64,000 bases of DNA from Vibrio ichthyoenteri ATCC 700023. GTDB lineage: Bacteria; Pseudomonadota; Gammaproteobacteria; Enterobacterales; Vibrionaceae. The stretch spans positions 1 through 64,000 of the forward strand of contig NZ_AFWF01000038.1 of NCBI RefSeq assembly GCF_000222605.1, in the 5' to 3' direction. Position 1 is the first letter of the stretch. Every line of letters begins with the position of its first letter. Shown here piece after piece: positions 35,916-44,726 of this stretch. The notes below the pieces were generated by a model. That model was not told the origin of the DNA. It worked only from the letters and a program-made list of their open reading frames with translations, and did not search any database. The position numbers and the translations under genes were made by a program.

Positions 35916-38198
35916 ATGAACCAACAACTCACCGTCACCAAGCGCGATGGCCGCAAAGAAAACATTGATCTAGAGAAACTTCACCGTGTTATTACATGGG
36001 CAGCAGAAGGCCTAGATAACGTTTCAGTTTCACAGGTAGAACTGAAAGCTCACATTCAGTTTTATGACGGCATCACGACATCTGACATTCACGAGACCAT
36101 CATTAAGTCTGCAGCCGACTTAATCTCTGAAGAAACGCCAGACTATCAATACTTAGCCGCTCGTCTTGCCGTATTCCACCTACGTAAAAAAGCGTATGGT
36201 CAATATGAGCCACCAGCGTTATTCGACCATGTTTCTCGTCTTGTCGATATGGGCAAGTACGATAGCCACATTCTAGAAGATTACACCAAAGCAGAACTTG
36301 ATGAGCTTGGCGCTTACCTTCAGCACACTCGCGATCTTGACTTTTCATACGCGGCGGTAAAACAGCTCGAAGGCAAATACTTCGTGCAAAACCGTGTATC
36401 TGGCGAAATCTATGAAAGTGCGCAGTTCCTTTATATCTTGGTGTCTGCTTGTTTGTTCGCTAACTACCCTAAAGAAACTCGTCTTGACTACGTTAAGCGT
36501 TTCTACGATGCGACTTCAACATTCAAAATTTCTTTACCTACACCGATCATGTCTGGTGTACGTACCCCTACTCGTCAGTTCAGCTCATGTGTTCTTATCG
36601 AGTGTGGTGATAGCCTAGATTCAATCAACGCAACGGCAAGCTCAATTGTTCGTTACGTTTCTCAACGTGCTGGTATTGGTATCAACGCGGGTCGTATTCG
36701 TGCGCTCGGTTCTGAAATCCGTGGCGGTGAAGCGTTCCATACCGGTTGTATCCCGTTCTACAAATACTTCCAAACAGCGGTTAAATGCTGTTCTCAAGGT
36801 GGTGTTCGTGGTGGCGCGGCAACTGTGTTCTACCCAATGTGGCACGGTGAAGCTCGTTCTTTAATGATTCTAAAGAACAACCGTGGCGTTGAAGAGAACC
36901 GTGTTCGTCATATGGACTACGGTGTACAACTGAACAAGCTGATGTACCAACGCCTAGTTCAAGGTGGCAACATCACACTATTCTCGCCATCTGATGTTCC
37001 AGGCCTATACGATGCGTTCTTCGAAAACCAAGCGGAATTCGAGCGTCTATACGTCCAGTACGAAAATGATCCAGCGATCAAAAAAGAGAGCGTAAAAGCG
37101 ATCGAAATGTTCTCTTTGCTAATGCAAGAGCGCGCTTCGACCGGTCGTATCTATATTCAAAACGTTGACCACTGTAATACTCACAGTCCGTTTGATTCTG
37201 AAGTCGCACCAATTCGCCAATCAAACCTATGTTTAGAGATTGCACTGCCAACCAAACCTTTGGTTAACGTAGAAGACGACTCTGGTGAAATCGCGCTTTG
37301 TACACTGTCTGCATTTAACCTAGGTGCGATTAATGGGCTTGATGATCTTGAAGAATTGTCTGAGCTTGTTGTTCGCGCTTTAGATGCACTACTTGATTAC
37401 CAAGATTACCCGCTACCAGCGGCTTACAAATCAACCATGAACCGTCGTACTTTGGGTGTGGGCGTTATCAACTACGCATACTACCTAGCGAAGAATGGTG
37501 TGAAATACTCAGACGGCAGCGCGAACGGTCTAACTCACCGTACGTTTGAAGCGATTCAATACTATCTATTGAAAGCATCTGTTGGCTTAGCGAAAGAACA
37601 AGGCAAGTGCCCGCTGTTTGACGAAACAAACTATGCGAAAGGTCTATTGCCTATCGACACTTATAAGAAAGATATCGATCTTATTTGTGATGAAGCACTG
37701 CACTACGATTGGGATGAACTGCGCCAAGAGATCATGACTCACGGTTTACGTAACTCTACCCTAACTGCGCTAATGCCATCTGAGACCTCTTCTCAGATCT
37801 CAAACGCGACCAACGGTATTGAGCCTCCACGTGGCTATGTTTCGGTAAAAGCCTCAAAAGACGGTATTTTGAAGCAGGTTGTGCCTGATTTCGTTAACCT
37901 GAAAAACAACTACGAGCTACTTTGGAACATCGGTTCAAACGATGGCTACTTGCACCTAGTGGGTATTATGCAAAAATTCGTTGACCAAGCGATTTCGGCT
38001 AACACTAACTACGACCCAAGCCGTTTTGAAAGCGGTAAAGTGCCGATGACTAAGTTGCTGCAAGATTTGCTGACCGCGTACAAATATGGCGTAAAAACGC
38101 TTTACTACCATAACACTCGCGATGGCGCGAAAGACGATCAGAAAGATGCAGTACAACCTGTAGAAGAAGATTGTGAAGGCGGCGGCTGTAAGATCTAA
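35916..38198 (+). CDS. nrdA: Class Ia ribonucleoside-diphosphate reductase, alpha subunit
   Basis: I start at the ATG at 35916 (760 residues), preceded by an AGGGAAAAG element; the TTG seven codons earlier is less likely. The N-terminal ATP-cone (about residues 3-93) binds the allosteric effectors ATP and dATP. The body shows FSSCVLIECGDSLDSI and QSNLCLEIALP with active-site cysteines. The C-terminal tail CEGGGCKI has the Cys pair that passes electrons from thioredoxin. It converts ribonucleoside diphosphates to deoxy forms with the NrdB radical subunit encoded next, 85 bp downstream. Confidence 0.97.
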   Translation: MNQQLTVTKRDGRKENIDLEKLHRVITWAAEGLDNVSVSQVELKAHIQFYDGITTSDIHETIIKSAADLISEETPDYQYLAARLAVFHLRKKAYGQYEPPALFDHVSRLVDMGKYDSHILEDYTKAELDELGAYLQHTRDLDFSYAAVKQLEGKYFVQNRVSGEIYESAQFLYILVSACLFANYPKETRLDYVKRFYDATSTFKISLPTPIMSGVRTPTRQFSSCVLIECGDSLDSINATASSIVRYVSQRAGIGINAGRIRALGSEIRGGEAFHTGCIPFYKYFQTAVKCCSQGGVRGGAATVFYPMWHGEARSLMILKNNRGVEENRVRHMDYGVQLNKLMYQRLVQGGNITLFSPSDVPGLYDAFFENQAEFERLYVQYENDPAIKKESVKAIEMFSLLMQERASTGRIYIQNVDHCNTHSPFDSEVAPIRQSNLCLEIALPTKPLVNVEDDSGEIALCTLSAFNLGAINGLDDLEELSELVVRALDALLDYQDYPLPAAYKSTMNRRTLGVGVINYAYYLAKNGVKYSDGSANGLTHRTFEAIQYYLLKASVGLAKEQGKCPLFDETNYAKGLLPIDTYKKDIDLICDEALHYDWDELRQEIMTHGLRNSTLTALMPSETSSQISNATNGIEPPRGYVSVKASKDGILKQVVPDFVNLKNNYELLWNIGSNDGYLHLVGIMQKFVDQAISANTNYDPSRFESGKVPMTKLLQDLLTAYKYGVKTLYYHNTRDGAKDDQKDAVQPVEEDCEGGGCKI

Positions 38199-38283
38199 TC
38201 TTACCCAGCAATGCAATAGAACATTTATTTTAACGAACATATGCCCCTTGAAATTCGAGGGGCTTAAAAGGAATTGAGGCATC

Positions 38284-39416
38284 ATGGCTTACAGTACTTT
38301 TAACCATACAAAAAATGACCAACTAAAAGAACCAATGTTCCTTGGTCAATCAGTGAACGTTGCACGTTACGACCAACAAAAATTTGAAATTTTCGAAAAA
38401 CTGATCGAAAAACAACTTCTTTCTTCTGGCGCCCAGAAGAAGTTGACGTATCAAGCGATCGTATTGACTACAACAAGTTACCTGACCATGAAAAACACAT
38501 TTTCATCTCAAACTTGAAGTACCAAACACTGCTAGATTCAATCCAAGGCCGTAGCCCGAACGTTGCCCTACTTCCTCTGGTATCACTACCAGAGCTAGAA
38601 ACGTGGATTGAAACATGGTCGTTCTCTGAAACGATTCACTCGCGTTCATACACCCATATCATCCGTAATATTGTCAACGATCCAGGCATCATCTTTGATG
38701 ATATCGTGGAGAATGAACACATTCTAAAGCGCGCAAAAGACATTGCTCGTTACTACGATGACCTGATTGAAATGACTAACGATTACCACCGTTACGGCGA
38801 AGGTACTCATCAAATCAACGGCGAAGAAGTAAAAATCAGCAAGTACGAGCTGAAGAAGAAACTTTACGTTTGCTTGATGTCAGTGAATGCACTAGAAGCG
38901 ATTCGTTTCTATGTTAGCTTCGCCTGTTCATTTGCTTTTGCTGAGCGTGAGCTAATGGAAGGTAATGCAAAAATCATCAAGCTAATCGCTCGTGATGAAG
39001 CGCTGCACCTTACCGGTACTCAACACATGATCAATATCTTGCGCAATGGTCAAGATGATTTCTCATTCATGCAAGTAGCTGAAGAATGTAAGCAAGAATG
39101 TTTTGACTTGTTTAAAGAAGCGGCTGAGCAAGAAAAAGAGTGGGCAGAATACCTATTCAAAGACGGTTCAATGATCGGTTTGAACAAAGACATTCTATGC
39201 CAATACGTTGAGTACATCACTAACGTGCGCATGAATGCTGTTGGTTTACCAACCGCTTACCCTGAAGCAACATCGAACCCAATTCCATGGATTAACGCTT
39301 GGTTGTCTTCAGATAACGTACAAGTAGCCCCACAAGAAGCTGAAATCTCATCTTACCTTGTCGGTCAAATTGAAAGCGATGCGAAAGCAGACGACTTTAA
39401 GGACTTCGAACTTTAA
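38284..39416 (+). pseudogene. nrdB: Class Ia ribonucleotide reductase beta subunit with a one-base frameshift
   Basis: The gene is split. Codons 1-45 run in one frame to about 38418 and then read out of frame to a stop at 38517. From about 38418 the NrdB sequence continues in the next frame to 39416. At the junction CAACTTCTTTCTTCTGG should read with one more T, giving [10 protein letters not shown]. Adding it restores a 377-residue NrdB. The metal-ligand Asp region (QTLLDSIQG), the radical Tyr region ([13 protein letters not shown]) and the [10 protein letters not shown] iron site are intact. The alpha subunit and yfaE are intact. No slippery heptamer supports programmed shifting. NrdB is normally needed for aerobic growth, so a sequencing or assembly error in a T-rich stretch is the simplest explanation, with a genuine mutation as the alternative. 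Confidence 0.9.
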
Positions 39417-39694
39417 TGGCTAGAGTCAAAATCAACGGACTGCATACCATCACCACCAATCCATCGAGTACATTATTGGAAACGATGGAAGCGGCTGGAA
39501 TGGAAGTCGAATACAACTGCCGAGATGGCCACTGTGGCGCTTGTCGTTGCAAGCTGAGCTCTGGAGAAGTTGAATACGTTGGTTTTGCGATGGCGTATAC
39601 ACAAGCGGATGAAATATTGCCCTGTGTAACGCGAGCGAAAAGTGATCTGACCTTAGAAGAGGTCAGTTACAAACTTAAAGAGAAACGAGCTTAG
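39416..39694 (+). CDS. yfaE: 2Fe-2S ferredoxin YfaE (NrdB diferric-cofactor maintenance)
   Basis: The 92-residue protein has the plant-type ferredoxin cluster motif: Cys in YNCRDGHCGACRC and a fourth Cys in ILPCVTRA. In E. coli, YfaE supplies electrons that rebuild the diferric-tyrosyl radical of NrdB. Its ATG overlaps the nrdB stop (TAATG), so translation is coupled to the gene it serves. A terminator follows. Confidence 0.95.
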   Translation: MARVKINGLHTITTNPSSTLLETMEAAGMEVEYNCRDGHCGACRCKLSSGEVEYVGFAMAYTQADEILPCVTRAKSDLTLEEVSYKLKEKRA

Positions 39695-39723
39695 CCTCTT
39701 TCCTGTTTGTGTCAGTTAACAAT

Positions 39724-39750
39724 AAGGCCAGCAAATGCTGGCCTTGTTTT
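39724..39750 (+). terminator. Terminator of the nrdAB-yfaE operon
   Basis: Stem AAGGCCAGCA / TGCTGGCCTT with a short A-rich loop, followed by GTTTT, 29 bp after the yfaE stop. Confidence 0.85.
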
Positions 39751-39779
39751 ATTCTATATCGGCGTTTTATTCTATATCG
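39746..39779. repeat. Short tandem duplication at the end of the small minus-strand gene
   Basis: The 16 bases GTTTTATTCTATATCG occur twice with an 18-base period (39746-39761 and 39764-39779). The duplication covers the stop codon of the small minus-strand gene and adds a second, unused copy of its last codons. It touches the T run of the nrdAB terminator. Confidence 0.7.
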
Positions 39780-40015
39780 ACACCGAGCAGAAGCTGATCC
39801 GCAGTACACATTGATATTGCTTTGCCTGCAACCTCTCGCCCACCATCATCAAACAAAGAGAGGCGAAAGCCCATACCTTGCTGACGCTCATCCTCTTCAG
39901 GAGCACGGCGCCAAATTGAATGAACATCGTAATTTTTACGACTAAACGCCTCACCCAAAACTACTTTCTGACTTGCGACTTGATACCACACTAAGATCTT
40001 CGACTGTTGATACAT
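39767..40015 (-). CDS. Small protein of unknown function
   Basis: I start at the ATG at 40015 (82 residues), because a full AAGGAGG site sits 6 bases before it; an upstream ATG at 40033 lies before that site. The protein is soluble, with mixed helix and strand character (YQQSKILVWYQVASQKVVLG, then a Glu/Arg-rich middle and a hydrophobic end). I do not recognise a domain. It converges with yfaE. Overlapping frames on both strands have no ribosome binding site and are rejected. Confidence 0.65.
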   Translation of the reverse strand: MYQQSKILVWYQVASQKVVLGEAFSRKNYDVHSIWRRAPEEDERQQGMGFRLSLFDDGGREVAGKAISMCTADQLLLGVDIE

Positions 40016-40180
40016 GCCACCCTCCTTGTGCATTCCGGCAGAAGAACCTTCAGTTTAAGATCATATTGATTTTTTGCATGTCACAATAACGAGAATTATT
40101 TAATTATCATTAAAATTCAAAACTTTAAGCCTTAGAAGATTTTCTTCTAAGCCCTGCTAAACTGGTGTAATTAAGTCAGG

Positions 40181-41446
40181 CTATTCGCCGAGGATCGCGC
40201 TAAAAACCCCAGTCAAAGCACTCTGTGGGATATACATTTCTTTTTCTCTGGTCATCGAACTGTATTGCGCAAAAATCGTTTTACTCGACAAATAGCGTCG
40301 CAACATATCGGCCGCAATAGTGGTGATCAATAGCGCTTGATCATCTCGATTATAAACACGATTAAATGACAAGGTTTGCCCCCACTCGCCCTCCGGAGTT
40401 GCCAAAGCCAAAGTGAACGTTTTGTCGATCAGTTGCCCTGTCACAATGGCAATGTCGGTGGCACATTTGTCTTTGGTCGCACCAGCCAGCGCTAGCGTTT
40501 CTGCCAAAACATCGCTCTCATTACCACCCACCGCCACTTGACCGCCGAGCACCCAACCATGGCCACAATAGTCTGCCGCTTTTTCATGTGAATGCAGCCA
40601 CGTTGCTAAGCGACCGTGAGTTGACCGTTCCGCGATCGAGATAGAGAATTTTTTATCACTAATCAGGTTACCGACATGGGCCTGCATCGGTTCATCAACG
40701 CTGACAACACTGCCGTCGATAAGCTTAAATATCAATTGCATCAACTTGAGACGTGTATCTAGCTCACCTTTAGGCCCAAAGAGCTTAACTTCGATAAACG
40801 GCAAATATGAGCGATAGCCAAGGCTATATCCAGCCGGTAGCTGAACTTTATCAAGCTTATCAGATAACGCTGATTCAGACGTTCCTAAGGTATAAAGACG
40901 ACTGCAATCAAGACCTATTACGCCATGATGATGCTGTTTCATGTCTGGCAATATCTGCTCTAACACCATGCGCTTAAATTCACTTGGCACACCGGGTGTA
41001 AAATAGAAGTCACAGTCGTTGATGCGCATTTTAAAGCCACACGCAGTACCAATTGGATTGTCTAGAAATGTCGCCCCTACAGGCAGCATAGCTTGCTTGC
41101 GATTACTTTCTGGCATCGCCATACCGCGGGAAGCAAAAAATGCTTCTAAGCGTTCGAGCCATTGTGGATACAGCTCAAGATCGACCTCAGCGGCAATTGC
41201 CGCCGCTTCCGTGCTTACATCATCACTGGTTGGCCCTAAACCGCCATTAACAACAACAATATCGCTGTTAAAACTCAGCATCAGCAATTCTTCCGCCAAA
41301 GACCCTAGCGTATCGCCGATTGTCGAGCGCTTTGTCAATGCGAAACCTTTTTGGAAAAACTGCTCAGACAGCCAAGCCGCATTGGTATCGACGATATCGC
41401 CGTGTAATACCTCTTCGCCGGTGCTTAGCATCGCTATTTTTAACAT
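40181..41446 (-). CDS. CinA-like protein (YfaY type, nicotinamide-nucleotide amidase-related)
   Basis: I start at the ATG at 41446 (MLKIAMLSTGEEVLHGD), preceded by AAGGAAA, which gives 421 residues. The N-terminal half is a COG1058/MoCF-like domain (about residues 1-170) with LSTGEEVLHGDIVDTN and VVVNGGLGPTSDD. The C-terminal half is a CinA/PncC domain (about 255-410), but the usual Ser-x-Thr-Gly-Gly active-site stretch reads ERSTHGRLA, so deamidase activity may be lost. This fits E. coli YfaY, which is considered inactive for deamidation. The position near nrdAB-yfaE is also shared with E. coli. Its role is unknown. Confidence 0.85.
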   Translation of the reverse strand: MLKIAMLSTGEEVLHGDIVDTNAAWLSEQFFQKGFALTKRSTIGDTLGSLAEELLMLSFNSDIVVVNGGLGPTSDDVSTEAAAIAAEVDLELYPQWLERLEAFFASRGMAMPESNRKQAMLPVGATFLDNPIGTACGFKMRINDCDFYFTPGVPSEFKRMVLEQILPDMKQHHHGVIGLDCSRLYTLGTSESALSDKLDKVQLPAGYSLGYRSYLPFIEVKLFGPKGELDTRLKLMQLIFKLIDGSVVSVDEPMQAHVGNLISDKKFSISIAERSTHGRLATWLHSHEKAADYCGHGWVLGGQVAVGGNESDVLAETLALAGATKDKCATDIAIVTGQLIDKTFTLALATPEGEWGQTLSFNRVYNRDDQALLITTIAADMLRRYLSSKTIFAQYSSMTREKEMYIPQSALTGVFSAILGE

Positions 41447-41581
41447 GACTTTCCTTAAAATAAGAAAATTTAACAACTATTTATTTATCTTCTGACAAAA
41501 AAGCACTATTTTGATTACGGTATCGTCCCGTAAACATTTCGCTAATTTATTGTTTCTATGTGCGCGAAACTATTAGATAAT

Positions 41582-41597
41582 TGTGACAATGATCACT
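41582..41597 (+). promoter_or_regulatory. Candidate CRP site
   Basis: TGTGA-N6-TCACT matches the CRP consensus except for the final base. The site is 25 bp before the GTG start of the DUF3943 gene, so it overlaps or follows the likely core promoter; the effect could be repression. Matched by eye. Confidence 0.4.
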
Positions 41598-41621
41598 AAC
41601 TATATTATATGGAGTCATTAG

Positions 41622-42515
41622 GTGCTAAATAAAACCGTCGGTGCTTTGATGTTATCGCTTTCAGCTTGTGCCAATGCCAATGACACAAATGGGCACTATG
41701 AGTTTTCATATACCGTAGACTCTCAAGTTAATGAACATCTTTATATCAATAGCTATGGTTATTCTCAACCTACAGATGCGTTTTCATTAAGCTACGATGA
41801 TTCACAATTAGATTTGAGTGATCCTGAGTTACCCAAATATCTACAAGTCTCAGATCAACGTGACTGGCAATATCTCAAAGAACAAACCTATACCGTACTC
41901 GGATTAAGTGTCGTGACCGTAGGTTTGATGACCATGCTACCTGAATCAATCACAAAATGGGATGAGGAAGATCGCGACATCGCCAACCTTGGTAAAAAAT
42001 GGTCTGATAACGTCAGTGCGGGACCAGTATGGGATCGCGACGAACACGTACTGAACTATGTCATGCACCCCTATTTTGGTGGTGTCTATTACACCGCAGC
42101 ACGACATGCCGGCTTCAATGAGTTCGATTCATTCCTCTACTCGGCTTTCCTCTCAACTTTTTTCTGGGAATATGGCGTAGAAGCCTTTGCCGAAGTGCCA
42201 TCTTGGCAAGATCTGTTTATTACCCCATTCTTTGGCGCGGTTGTCGGCGAATTAATGTTTGAAACCGAACAAGATATTGTTGCCTCAGGTGGTGAAGTAC
42301 TCGGCTCTGAAACCATGGGTGATGTAACACTATTTTTCCTCAATCCAGTAGGTCATATCCATGGCTGGGTATCCGGAGCTTGGGGTGGTAGTGCTGACTT
42401 CCAATTTAGCAGCAAGCCTTGGTTTGGTAATCAAGACGCCGCTAAGTTTGCGCTAGATGCAGGCGCTAACTACGATAGTCAATTTTACGGCATGAAGCTT
42501 AAAGTCACGTTTTAA
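41622..42515 (+). CDS. DUF3943 envelope protein
   Basis: The 297-residue protein uses a GTG start at 41622. It begins with a signal-peptide-like segment (residues 1 to about 19) that contains LSACANA. The conserved DUF3943 region covers about residues 110-235: HVLNYVMHPYFGGVYYTAA, ARHAGFNEFDSF, FFWEYGVEAFAEVPSWQDL and a GELMFETE stretch. The terminal residues TF and alternating aromatic strands suggest outer-membrane association. The family has no established function. It is a single-gene unit with a terminator downstream. Confidence 0.8.
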   Translation: MLNKTVGALMLSLSACANANDTNGHYEFSYTVDSQVNEHLYINSYGYSQPTDAFSLSYDDSQLDLSDPELPKYLQVSDQRDWQYLKEQTYTVLGLSVVTVGLMTMLPESITKWDEEDRDIANLGKKWSDNVSAGPVWDRDEHVLNYVMHPYFGGVYYTAARHAGFNEFDSFLYSAFLSTFFWEYGVEAFAEVPSWQDLFITPFFGAVVGELMFETEQDIVASGGEVLGSETMGDVTLFFLNPVGHIHGWVSGAWGGSADFQFSSKPWFGNQDAAKFALDAGANYDSQFYGMKLKVTF

Positions 42516-42545
42516 TCGGCCTGCCTAAACAATAGCTTTCTTTTC

Positions 42546-42571
42546 AAGCGGTTCTGCGAACCGCTTTTTTT
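42546..42571 (+). terminator. Terminator of the DUF3943 gene
   Basis: Nine-base-pair stem AAGCGGTTC / GAACCGCTT with a three-base loop and a run of T, 30 bp after the stop codon. Confidence 0.88.
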
Positions 42572-42743
42572 GTGCTTGAGATTTGATATTAACAACCTCG
42601 GTCGCGAATTAGGGCAAAAAATTGACCTAAATCAAACCTTACCGCGCTTTGGCTTCTACACTGAATATATCGGCAATACGTGCTCATCAACATTTCATCC
42701 AACGTATTGTTCCCTGCTCCGTCATGCATTTAGGAGGCAAAGT

Positions 42744-43256
42744 ATGAATACTACTTTCATTGCAAACTTCGTTGGTAAAGCGACGCCAGCAACCATCAAA
42801 CAGCTCGCAGCTGTCACTCATGAAAATGGCGGCAAGTGGCTAATAAGCAAAGTCAACTTTATTGAAGAGCAAGTCGCTGCTGTGATTAAAGTCGAACTGC
42901 CTACTGAAAATGCAAAAGTGGTTCAAGATGCTTTTAAACAGCAGCCCAACCTACTTGTCGAAATTGTTGAAGCTGACAGCTCAAAACACAATGTCGATCG
43001 TATTTACCAACTTAGATTGGATGCGAATGACCGCGCAGGCATTGTTAACGAAATCACCCATGTTCTCGATGGACAAGGTATCAATATCCTCGATATGGAT
43101 TGCCAGCGTGTCTTTATTGCGGGTGGCGGTGGTATCAGTTCGAGCTTATTTACTTCAACCATCGCACTTAGATTACCAAGCGATATAGAAATTGATGATG
43201 TAGCGAAAGAACTCGAATCATTAAGTGAAGATACTCGAGTTATCATCGACAGTTAA
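42744..43256 (+). CDS. ACT-domain protein (GcvR-like)
   Basis: I start at the ATG at 42744, which has AGGAGG 8 bases upstream; the protein has 170 residues. The open frame reaches back to 42570 but without family pattern. Two ACT domains are visible: about residues 5-80 (FIANFVGKATPATIKQLAAV) and about 90-168 (QLRLDANDRAGIVNEITHVL, with IDDVAKELESLSEDTRVII at the end). The arrangement matches GcvR, the glycine-responsive co-regulator of the gcv operon, and related ACT proteins. No gcv gene is nearby, so this may be a paralogue. Confidence 0.8.
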   Translation: MNTTFIANFVGKATPATIKQLAAVTHENGGKWLISKVNFIEEQVAAVIKVELPTENAKVVQDAFKQQPNLLVEIVEADSSKHNVDRIYQLRLDANDRAGIVNEITHVLDGQGINILDMDCQRVFIAGGGGISSSLFTSTIALRLPSDIEIDDVAKELESLSEDTRVIIDS

Positions 43257-43271
43257 TCAGGTACTGAGCAT

Positions 43272-43300
43272 AAAAAAGCCCGCACTAAAGTGCGGGCTTT
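43272..43300. terminator. Bidirectional terminator between the ACT gene and nspC
   Basis: Twelve-base-pair stem AAAGCCCGCACT / AGTGCGGGCTTT. The T run is longer on the minus strand (six) than on the plus strand (three), so it serves the nspC operon best but probably both convergent genes. Confidence 0.85.
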
Positions 43301-43304
43301 GGCA

Positions 43305-44438
43305 TTATTGAATCGTCCACTGACTCAATGTTCGTTTAAAATCAGCGTAATCAAACTCATTAATTTTTTCGACCTCGCCATTACTACGCTGACAATACAC
43401 CGCTGGCATACGTAGACCGTTAAACCAATTTAATTTCACCATGGTGTAACCTGCACTATCTAAGATATGCAAGCGCTGGCCAATCTCTAATGGCTCATCA
43501 AAGTTGGCGACACAGAATTGGTCCCCTGCTAAGCATGAACAAGAACCAATAATATATTCATAGGCACCATGTTCAGACGCTTCAAGCAATGAAGCTGGCT
43601 CATTATAGATAAGGGTGTCTAAGCGATGAGCTTCGGTTGCCGAATCTACAATCGCAGTTTTCTTGCCATTATCAACAATGTCCACCACGGTCACCACCAA
43701 ATCGGTTGTTTGGGTAATGATCGCTTCGCCCGGCTCCAAATAGAGTTGCACACCATGTTTGGCTGAGAACGATTTCAATGCCAAGGCTAACTTGTCGATA
43801 TCATAGCCTGGCCATGTGAAGAACACCCCACCGCCTAAGCTAACCCAGTCCAACTTATCTAAATACGTACCGAAATTAAGTGAGATTGCGTCTAAAAGAG
43901 CGATAAAAGCATCAACATCTTTGTTCTCACAGTTCATGTGGAACATCACACCATTGATTGAATCAAACACCGCGGGATCAATATGATCTGTTTGTACGCC
44001 TAACCTTGAAAATTGACGCGCTGGATTCGCCAAGTCTTGCCCTGCATAGCTCACCCCTGGATTTAAGCGAAGCCCTAATGAGGCTTTGCCTTCAACCAGA
44101 TGACGATAAGCCGCTAATTGTGATTGCGAATTAAAAATCATCTTATCGCAAATATCGGCCACTTCACGCACGTCATCTTCACTGTACCCCACGCTATAAG
44201 CGTGGGTTTCACCACCAAAGGTTTCATAACCAAGTTTTACTTCGTATGGGCCTGAGCTGGTTGTCCCATCAAGGTAGGGTTTAATGATGTCAAACACCCC
44301 CCACGTGGAGAAACATTTTAGTGCGAGTACCAGCTTCACACCTGACGCTTCTTTTAGGCGCTTCGCTTTTTCTAGGTTTTCTATCAACTTATCTTCACTG
44401 ATCATGAAGTAAGGTGTTTTAAATTCGTTCTGCTGCAT
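43305..44438 (-). CDS. nspC: Carboxynorspermidine decarboxylase
   Basis: The 377-residue enzyme has the fold III, alanine-racemase-like PLP decarboxylase pattern. The cofactor lysine is in [12 protein letters not shown] (about residue 42), and the [26 protein letters not shown] and YLEPGEAI motifs line the PLP site; Cys in [11 protein letters not shown] donates the active-site proton. It removes CO2 from carboxynorspermidine to give norspermidine, the last step of the pathway. In V. cholerae this step is needed for norspermidine-dependent biofilm formation. An AAGG element precedes the ATG. It is the last gene of the operon, separated from the dehydrogenase gene by a 288 bp repeat-rich spacer. 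Confidence 0.96.
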   Translation of the reverse strand: MQQNEFKTPYFMISEDKLIENLEKAKRLKEASGVKLVLALKCFSTWGVFDIIKPYLDGTTSSGPYEVKLGYETFGGETHAYSVGYSEDDVREVADICDKMIFNSQSQLAAYRHLVEGKASLGLRLNPGVSYAGQDLANPARQFSRLGVQTDHIDPAVFDSINGVMFHMNCENKDVDAFIALLDAISLNFGTYLDKLDWVSLGGGVFFTWPGYDIDKLALALKSFSAKHGVQLYLEPGEAIITQTTDLVVTVVDIVDNGKKTAIVDSATEAHRLDTLIYNEPASLLEASEHGAYEYIIGSCSCLAGDQFCVANFDEPLEIGQRLHILDSAGYTMVKLNWFNGLRMPAVYCQRSNGEVEKINEFDYADFKRTLSQWTIQ

Positions 44439-44726
44439 ATAAACCTTTCTCGCCTTCTGTCATGAAGGCGCTATATGTGACGTTGATTATTCCAGAGCTG
44501 CCGTCTAAATCTCGCGCCCTAAAATCACGCTCGTGCCTAGCGGCACGGGATGACCAATACCATAAAGATATTCGACCTAAACACCGTCGTCATTCCAGAT
44601 TGTGCCCCAAGCACAAGTCAGGAATCTTCGCCCCTAAAGGCAAGATCCCGTATCACGCTCGTGCTTCGCTGCACGAGATGACCAATGTGGCAACATGCCC
44701 TCTGCTCACAAGAGCAACATCAACAC
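44439..44726. repeat. Repeat-rich spacer between nspC and the dehydrogenase gene
   Basis: Two related 35-base units run in the same direction: 44524-44558 and 44652-44686. Both start ATCACGCTCGTGC and end with GATGACCAAT, and each folds into a hairpin (CGTGCC / GGCACG and CTCGTGC / GCACGAG). Between them lies a third hairpin near 44593-44624 (TTGTGC / GCACAA flanked by ATTCC / GGAAT). This looks like a mosaic of small palindromic dispersed repeats of the kind found between Vibrio genes. No gene with coding character is present, although a plus-strand frame is open. Confidence 0.75.

Noticed and set aside
38410-38430. Programmed ribosomal frameshift in nrdB
   Set aside because: No X-XXY-YYZ slippery heptamer or following stem-loop is present, and nrdB is not known to use frameshifting.
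42570-42743. N-terminal extension of the GcvR-like protein
   Set aside because: The strong AGGAGG site lies before 42744, and the extension does not resemble the ACT family; it starts within the preceding terminator.
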